From Marsupella aquatica (Eukaryota > Marchantiophyta), in assembly GCA_973895155.1 (NCBI GenBank), contig OZ316893.1:12834001-12898000 (forward strand): DNA of 64,000 nt. The letters are read 5' to 3'. Below are positions 57,547 through 64,000 of this stretch, piece by piece. The notes under the pieces are model-generated. The model was not told the origin of the DNA. It saw only the letters and a list, made by a program, of their open reading frames with translations, and searched no databases. Within the stretch, counting starts at the first letter, position 1. Each line of letters begins with the position of its first letter. A program made the position numbers and the translations under genes.

Positions 57547-59127
57547 CTGGAACTTTTGATGATCCGTTAGTCTATTGGATCCAATCACGGGTCTCTCCGG
57601 ACGGCCACACTTGTCAAACTGTCGACGGGCATGGACCATAGTATCAAGAAAAAAGGACTCATACTCCATGGTCTTATTAACAGCATTTGCCCTTTGTGAG
57701 TGTTGAGCAAGTATTGTTCTTGGAGTTCTGTCCGAAAGAATTCGTGACTTTCGATATTGCAGACTCTTCGCGACCTCCTTCAACTTTGCATCGCTCTTAG
57801 CCTTTGCCGAGTGTTGTCCACTGATTGCAAGGAACTGCACCTTCTTACTCTTAACACCCCACTCGAACTCCTTTCGATCCTCAGCAGTATTCTCATAATG
57901 GAGCAACTGCAAACTCTCTCTTGAATACGGAATTAAATCCGCCATAGCTGGTACCATTCCAGGGTTTCTAACCATGGATTTTGCGACCTCCATGGCATGG
58001 TCTTTATTGAACATCCTATATACCAAAACTGCAGACGGAAAATCTATACTAGTGACAGGAATGTCAAAAGTTTCATTCATGCCAAATGTGTAATACTCCT
58101 CAATCTCCTTAAGAACTTCGGCTCCTTCCTTAACGCTCATTTCTCCCGGAGCATCTCCTGGAGTGCCATCATCATCGGTATGTGCATTCACACCCGAGGA
58201 AGATGCCGGAATGAGATCTACCTTGGGTGGCGTGGATTTTTTTTGAGGTGGAGCCTTCTTTGCTTTGCTTTCGGGTTTCTCAACCCTCTTCCTCTTTTGA
58301 GACACCTTTGCTTTCTTTTTGTCCAAACCTGACGTCTTGTCTCCCGCAGCTACAGATTTCAATTTACCTGTTTGTCTCCGATGAGACAACACCCACTTTT
58401 TACAAGCATCCTCGTCAAATTCTCCGGCTCCAAACACAAAATCAGAGGATATCAATTCAAACTCCCCCAATTTGGATTCCGACATTAGTCTCAAAACCTT
58501 TCACGTGAAAGGAGTCGTGAATGCATCATCACGATCAAACCCATACTTTCGACAATAAAGGAATCCAAAAATTATGTCCGCTCCAGATATTGGAGTATCT
58601 TCTAGCAAATTACTTGTAGTATAACCCTCGGGAAAGAACCTCATTGATATCACGCTCAGTTGTTTCCTGGCTGCACGTTCAATGTTAAGATCGCAAGAGT
58701 AGTTTTTGGTGTGAAGTCTAATTAGAGCCCACTTCCCTGTCTCGTGGTTCTCCACCGTCAAAACCATGTCCTTACCGTTACTCGTCACAATAGAAAAAAT
58801 AGGCCCTAGAAGGCTGCACACTAGAGGATCGATTGATGGAGACCTCGTCTTCACACAAATAATAGTTCCTTCCATGTCTTCAGTTTCAGCAAGCTCAATG
58901 GCCCAACAGAATCCAAATAAACCCTGTCCAGGGCAAGAAACCTTGATTGCATGTTCATCTTTGACTACCAAATTAGGCGATCCCAATTTCGCACGTGGTA
59001 CAGCCAAAATGTAGCAATTGTCAGAAACATGTACTACAAAACCAAGAAACAAATAGGTGGCTCGAGATGATCTCGATCTTCCTTTTAAGTTTAATAGTCT
59101 GACATGTTCCAATGCCATTTCATCCAT

Positions 59128-60620
59128 GGAATTTGAAAAGAGATTTCAAACCCAAGAAATCTAAAAAGATAACACAATAGGCTCGAGATGATCTCGAGCC
59201 ACCATCTGTTTAAAAGATCTCGATCCTCATATATATCAGTTGAGGTTTTATTCCATTGCATATCATGAACCAGTCAAATTTAACGAACAACATTTTCAAG
59301 AATGATCCAATGTCACCTATTCGACCACATTCAAAACCCTCTAACTCAGTGGTTTGTCATCTTCACAAACGAGTTGGAGGACTAAGAAAGTGGTCCAAAA
59401 GGCAAGCTTGGATCACAATGAAAAGGATATTAGTAATTGACGACATGGAGTCCTTCCAACTGGAAGAAATTGGCCAAGGGATACGAATGACCATAAAGGA
59501 AGATGGTGAGGGATATATTTGGCTTGAGACAATCTCGAGCCTAACATGTCAAACGAGTGATCCGAATATCATATTCAACAATGAACATCATATTCAATCA
59601 ATGATTAAAATCCACTTTCTCCATTGATTTCTGATACCCACAAACCCGTTCGGATGTCAATAATCAGAACGAGTTGGAGGGTACAGAAGTCCCTGGAGGA
59701 AGGAAATTTTAGATTTTTTGGATATGATGTTTCACTTTTGAAGGATAAGGGTTTCCAACTTGAAGAAATCTCACTAGGTCACATGCAGGAATTTCATATT
59801 GGCTCGAGACGATCTCGAGCCTCATGCCACTTACATCAAATGCAAAATCAATTGATAGATCACAACTTTTGAAGCAAAGTATTGCAGAAAACATCAATAG
59901 GCTCGAGATGATCTCGAGCCTCAACTGCACCCAAGGAATCCAGAAACAAGTGGACCAATTGAAGCTCGAGACGATCTCGAGTTAAACCTGAACAGAACAA
60001 AGATGATGAATTACGTTTAATGGTGCGATGGATCTAATGCGCTGAGTCTAGATGGGTCTGAAGCTCTTCGCCAACGGTTGCAAGGTTGTACTCAGCGAAG
60101 TCCTCCTTGGAGAAATCTACAACAGTCGACATGGCTGGTGAAGAGAGGAATGTACTACGGTCTGAGAACTTAAAAACAAATCTCAAGCCTAAACAAAATA
60201 TCTCAACCCTATCGAAGCTCGAGCTTAAACACAAAATCTTGACCCTATAAAATCTCAAGGAAAAAACCTAATCTCGACCCTCTGCAATCTCGAGGCTAAT
60301 ACAAGGATCTTGAGGCAAGAGCGCAAAACAATCTAGAGGCAAGGAGGCAAGGGACGCGAGGAGGCGAAGAGGCGAGGAGGCGAATGTGAAAATGGGGAAT
60401 TCAAAACCCCTGAAGCCACTATAAGCCCCTCGGGGGTCGGCCTTGGCCGTGCCAAGCGTGCCAGGGCTCGTGCAGGCTCAGGCAGGCTGCCACGCAACCT
60501 GCTGGGTGCGTACAGTCATTATTACGGTCACACATGTTGTCATTATTGTTATCCGTACTTCAGCCCTGCCGTGAGTTTAGCCGTGACACAAGTTCAACGA
60601 AGCCATCTTATTGGCCTTTT
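59128..60620. other. Divergent intergenic region, palindrome cluster and local duplication
   Basis: Separates the two diverging genes and holds five palindromes (59182-59965). A diverged direct duplication of about 290-base period lies at 59370-59560 and 59665-59850 (AACGAGTTGGAGG, TTCCAACTxGAAGAAAT, then a palindrome). A short minus-strand frame from ATG at 60129-60131 (32 codons, MSTVVDFSKEDFAEYNL) looks protein-like and may be a first exon or an upstream frame. TCTCGACCCT words at 60188-60300, a GA-rich AGGCGAGGAGG tract at 60335-60385 and a GC-rich patch at 60425-60510 follow. Confidence 0.55.
59230..59236 (-). promoter_or_regulatory. Possible TATA box of the minus-strand gene
   Basis: On the minus strand GATATATATGAGG lies about 100 bases upstream of the ATG at 59127. 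The resulting leader would contain the palindrome at 59182-59198. If the exon at 60131 is real, this is intronic instead. Confidence 0.3.
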
Positions 60621-60635
60621 TGTCTGTCAGGGTTT

Positions 60636-60643
60636 TATATATT
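60636..60643 (+). promoter_or_regulatory. Possible TATA box and CT-rich leader of the plus-strand gene
   Basis: TATATATT is followed about 70 bases later by a (CTCTCC)n tract (about 60708-60740), a common arrangement in plant core promoters and leaders. A protein-like but non-ATG frame at 60864-61085, containing a decayed palindrome at 61028, could be a leader exon. Confidence 0.35.
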
Positions 60644-61255
60644 GCTTCTCTTTGGTCTCCAGTGGGTCATTCTTCTCATTTCGTTTCATTGCTCGCCCGT
60701 TTCTCCCTCTGCCTCTCTCTCCCTCTCCCTCTCCCTCTCTTTGGCTCTAGATTTCTGCTCTGATCTCTTTCTGTTGTTCTTTTCAAGGGTTGTGGACTCT
60801 ACGTTTGTGTTTAGGATATTTCGAGAAATTCTCATTTTAAGCCCTGAAGGAGGTCTAAAATAATTGAGCTCCTATCTTTTAGAAAACCAAACCTTTTCAG
60901 CTTATACTAGTGTCGGTCAAAATCCATTTGGAAGCCTTTTCCCTCTATTTGATGGCCTTTTAGAAGCTATTTCTCAGTTTCTGGAAGTAAACTGGGAGCC
61001 TACTTTCTTAATTGCACCAAATCATTTCTCTAGATCATCTAGAGCCATTTATATGTTCTTATTCTGGGTGGCTTATTATTCATAATAGTTTCTTTGTCAA
61101 ATGCAATATCCTTTTTGGCTCGAGATCATCTCGAGTCATAAGTTTTATCCTCAAACTTATTCACTTTTGCCTTCTTTCTAATGGTGCATTCGGTTTTCCT
61201 TCTTATAATTGAGTTTGTAGAGAGTCAGAGGTATAGAATCTGAATTCGCTATTCA

Positions 61256-64000
61256 GTGAGATTTCATATTTTACCTCGAGATCGTCTCGAGCTAAATACT
61301 TCTGAATTTTTACCCTTTCCTCACAATGGAGCCGATACCGTTCAGGAAGCATTGGACACTTTTGTATTCTGGAATTTAAAGGATGTTACTCGGAGGAGTT
61401 CTTCCCAGGATATTCTAAACGACCTGTCCACACGGGATGTTTTTTCAAATTATAATTTCAAGGATTATAGTTTGCGTTCTAATTGGATGACCAAGGAGGT
61501 GGAATTGTATGCTGAGGATAATCGGACCAAAGTGGGGGTTGGCATCATCACAGTTCCTTTCAAGTCAGGTGCAATTGATGATGATGTTCTTGGACCAGAT
61601 CACGTTGGGGTTGCTGTCACACCCGTGATTGACCCTCTATTTTTCCCAAATATCTCCCCAGGAGTGCTTGGTCTTGTTAGGTGGGCCGTCCGTTCACTTC
61701 TGCTGATATCAAGGGGTATTTTTCTTCTGGATCTCATTGAAGAGGTTTCTCCAAAACCAATTATTGATGATCGAGATCATCTAGAGGTAGATATGAAAGG
61801 TGACATTGAGTTTTCAAAGCGCCCGTATAATTTCATCAAGAGAACGAAGGTCAACCTAGATGAAAAAAGAAAGAAGCACTTGGAGTCTCGGGCGATACTG
61901 AAAATCACAAAGGAGGAAATTGACTCCATCCAAAAAGAAGGTTGTTGTAAGTTGAAGTGTTGCCTCAGCATGCCGAGAGAAGACCTACAGGCAATAAGGA
62001 GGGAATACCATGGGATGTCAAGCGACAACAAAACCAGTCACATTCTCACTCTTTTTGGCTGTAGGGAGAAGGAAGTGGATACAAAAGGATATTTCGTTGT
62101 AAGAAGTAGACTTGTTTGCAAGGGTGCATTTATTAAAATGCATGGATTCAGCACTGCCAAGTATTATGATTACAAAAATCAATATGAAGCAGGTTGCACG
62201 GTTGGATTCCACGGAAACAAGGGTTCACACAAGACACGGGGAAGCACCTTGCATGCTCGTGCTTTGTTGGAGTCCATTATAACCCAAAACGGAGAACCCA
62301 TGCCGCATCTTCCCTATGGAGGGTCTCACGGGATTGACACGGTTGAGTACAGACTTCCATCTTGTTTCACGAAGAAAGAGATTTTTGAGGAGGTATACTC
62401 AAAAATGGAATTAGATGGCTACATGAAGGTGAGTGAAAACACTATGTATAAACTCTGGAGTGAGTCCTTCATGAATTTTGACTTTCACAAGGGAAGTGCA
62501 TTTGCAAAGTGTACACTTTGCACTGAGTTCAAAGATCAGTTGATGCGGGAGAAGAGAAAGAAAGAGCGTTTGGAGATTGAGGAAAGAAGAGCTCGCCATC
62601 TTCGTGAGCAAATGTCTAGGAGATATATTTACTATGCTCATAGGGTTCTTGCGAAGAAGGATCCTGAGAACTATCTTTGCATTATACATGACAAGATGGA
62701 CCAGGCCAAGACATGGATCCCTAGGTTGGTCCCCACTCCTAAATCATTGTCTGGTAGTGGTCAATCGCTCCCCATTGCGCTCACTGGGATGTTGACCCAT
62801 GGAAGGGATCCCGGAGTGTATGCTCACTTCAGTTTCACTGGGCTTTGGCCGGGAGATGCAGACTTCACAGTGACATCATTGGCCAAGTGCCTTAGAGATC
62901 TGGAGGATTACAAGGGGGACAAATCTGGAGACCTCCTTGAAGGATTATATTGGGCTGCAACGAGGCCAATTTTTCAATCTCTTTTGGACTTTGAAGCATT
63001 TCTCGCAGGTTACTTAGAACCCAAAAAAGTCTCAATTGCTAGATTTCAAGGAGCTGAAGATGACCAAGACTACTTTGGTGTTGATCCCAAGGCTACGTCT
63101 ACCTCTTTCAAACCATTGCCAAGGCACCTGACCTTGTAAATGGATAATTCAGGGAAAGATAACAAAAACCAGTACGTGATGGCATTTTGCAGTGAGCTTG
63201 TTAGTAGAGGGGTTTTTGAAACAGTGCAGATGTCGTTTCTCATGGTTGGTCACACCCATGAGGATGTTGATGCATTGTTTTCAAAAGTATCCAACCAAGT
63301 GAAGTACAAGGAGGTTTCTACCCTCTTGGGGTTGATGGCTGAGGTTTGGGAGTGTGAAAGCATTCATCCTGTCCCACGGTTGATCCAAGAGGTTGCAGCT
63401 TACAAAGAGTTTTTGAAAACTTTGAAGGTAAAAGACATAGAGGGTCACTCAATACCAGTGGCATTTCTTTTCTCTATGAGAGATAATGTTCCAATATATC
63501 AATACAAAGCACATGTGAAACAACCTTGGTACCCTCCAACCGGAAGGTCCATTTGGAGAACTGATTCCAGCACCAATGCTCTCATTTTACCAGAAGGTCA
63601 ACCATTTGCAAAACCCATCTCCGGGGATGTACGAGGCAAGGTTGAAGAAATCATCCCATTCCTTAATCGTTACATTGAGTTTTTGAAGAAGAGTTGTAAG
63701 GATGAGACCTCTACAGCATATCGTGAGCGGTTTCCTTTGGTGAAATATTGGGAGATGGTGGTGCAAGTATTATCTGGGGAGCTTACAATTGAAGGGGAGG
63801 CAGAAATACAGTTAGCATTGACATATGAATTCTGGCCAAAAACCAACCACGAAACTGGTTACAAGGTTAATAGTACAGGAACCTCTGAACCATTGGGGGA
63901 GCCTAGTAGTAGTACACAGAATCCACAAATGGTGGAGCTTCAGAATGAGTACCTGGAAGAGATGGAGGATCAAGCTGCAACATTTGTTGGTGCTCGACAC
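61256..64000 (+). pseudogene. Transposase-like protein (DUF7869-like), one in-frame stop, runs off the window
   Basis: The frame is open from 61256 (GTG; true start or acceptor probably near 61300, since the first codons lie in a palindrome) to a TAA at 63137-63139. It then continues in the same frame without further stops to the edge, giving over 900 codons. Conserved-looking landmarks are a CxxC motif (AKCTLCTEFKDQL), CIIHDKMDQ (Asp at about 479 and 482), MDNSGKDNKNQYV just after the stop, and VGHTHEDVDALFS (about 664-676). The order D, D-N, HED suggests an RNase H-like DDE fold. From memory this matches uncharacterised proteins labelled DUF7869 in mosses, liverworts and cnidarians. Family members I recall have Gln before MDN, so TAA is probably a mutated CAA. 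It is probably the mobility gene of the element. Confidence 0.6.

Larger units (their letters stand above)
53640..59127 (-). pseudogene. Multi-domain ParB-like / methyltransferase-like / FCP1-NIF-like gene, interrupted
   Basis: Block A (59127-57547) has an unassigned N-terminal part, a basic Lys/Pro-rich stretch and a ParB-like domain (FDIPVTSIDF...AISGQHSAKAK). An intron (57546-57378) follows. Block B (57377 to about 54932) ends in a methyltransferase-like segment, HTVLDFFSGGQTLKACVILG, resembling the AdoMet loop of N6/N4 amino-methyltransferases. Exons 54745-54650 and 54544-53640 share phase; the last has HAD/FCP1 motifs RKLLILDLNKM, WTCVRK and LLLDDTPMKAF. The first HAD motif reads DLN where active enzymes have DxD. 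In-frame stops lie at 58501, 57105, 56697, 56637, 56439, 56115 and 55617. A MITE interrupts block B, and a shift or unrecognised intron lies near 54960. It could have been two genes. Confidence 0.65.
54598..61786. repeat. Fourteen copies of a 17-bp palindrome, CTCGAGATYRTCTCGAG
   Basis: Left coordinates: 54598, 55695, 57409, 57502, 59061, 59182, 59523, 59813, 59902, 59965, 61028, 61119, 61275 and 61770. Arms are CTCGAGA/TCTCGAG around a variable centre of three bases. Some copies have decayed arms, such as CTCTAGA at 61028. Read in the direction of the adjacent gene, 13 of 14 have the GATYRTC form; only 55695 is reversed. Several lie in introns or leaders and are followed by CC and a T-rich tract. 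Others fall in coding sequence, where they read as RSRSSRA or PRDRLEL. I saw no full copy in the first 53 kb. Confidence 0.9.
53201..64000. mobile_element. Candidate large mobile element with divergent genes (right end outside window)
   Basis: Two divergent coding blocks (minus 53640-59127, plus about 61256 to the edge), a shared promoter region, and a private 17-bp palindrome set this interval apart from its surroundings. Protein content (ParB-like, methyltransferase-like, FCP1/NIF phosphatase-like, transposase-like) is unlike an ordinary host locus. Left limit inferred from the GGGTCGAGA repeats; no terminal inverted repeat or target duplication can be shown, because the right end is not in view. 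Alternatively it is two neighbouring elements, or a decayed viral-type integration. Confidence 0.5.

Noticed and set aside
53640-63139. Non-standard genetic code in which TAA/TAG encode Gln
   Set aside because: Some stops do sit where Gln is expected, but TGA also interrupts the frame, and the LPR, FSIP1-like and complete Copia genes use the standard code. Transition mutation explains all cases.
53201-64000. Bacterial contamination or organellar DNA because of ParB/methylase-like domains
   Set aside because: The genes have spliceosomal introns, a eukaryotic FCP1/NIF-type domain and a plant MITE with target duplication, and are continuous with plant sequence.

Overview
The window looks like nuclear DNA of a land plant that makes swimming sperm, most likely a bryophyte. 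Three things point that way: two intron-containing plant-type LPR multicopper ferroxidase genes with secretory signals, a ten-part spliced gene resembling the flagellar/fibrous-sheath protein FSIP1, and plant-style Copia retrotransposons (tRNA-iMet primer site) with many small inverted-repeat elements. I cannot name the species from sequence alone.

Layout. 0.5-2.3 kb is one arm of a segmental duplication whose partner is at 35.4-36.7 kb; the first arm carries a decayed MULE-type element. 2.3-9.1 kb has no gene I can support. 9.1-9.6 kb is a Harbinger-type MITE. 10.1-13.76 kb is a 5'-truncated, stop-interrupted Copia element set in a short-repeat array. LPR gene 1 spans 16.56-18.85 kb. 19-27.5 kb is gene-poor (small inverted-repeat element, internal duplications, SINE-like copy). 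27.5-30.8 kb (minus) is the FSIP1-like gene with a 405-bp MITE in an intron. 31-35.3 kb is repeat-rich. 37.08-42.26 kb is a complete Copia element with apparently identical LTRs, a 5-bp target duplication and an unbroken 1444-residue polyprotein. LPR gene 2 spans 46.44-48.67 kb. 48.95-49.9 kb is a 35-bp minisatellite, followed by AT-rich repeat-laden DNA.

The most unusual part is about 53.2 kb to the right edge. It holds two divergent multi-domain genes typical of an uncatalogued large mobile element. The minus-strand gene combines a ParB-like domain, a remnant amino-methyltransferase fold and an FCP1/NIF-type phosphatase domain. The plus-strand gene resembles a transposase-like family (DUF7869-like by recollection) with D, D and HED-type motifs. 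Fourteen copies of a 17-bp palindrome (consensus CTCGAGATYRTCTCGAG) are scattered through this region and, as far as I can see, nowhere else in the window. Thirteen of the 14 are oriented with the local transcription direction. Both genes carry in-frame stops that can all be explained by C-to-T or G-to-A transitions, and a 295-bp MULE-like MITE with a 9-bp target duplication sits inside the minus-strand reading frame. This copy is therefore probably a methylation-decayed relic of an element that may be intact elsewhere.

The two LPR genes share intron position and phase. Together with the 0.5/35.4-kb duplication, they suggest an old tandem duplication (repeat arm then LPR gene, twice), later filled with transposons.
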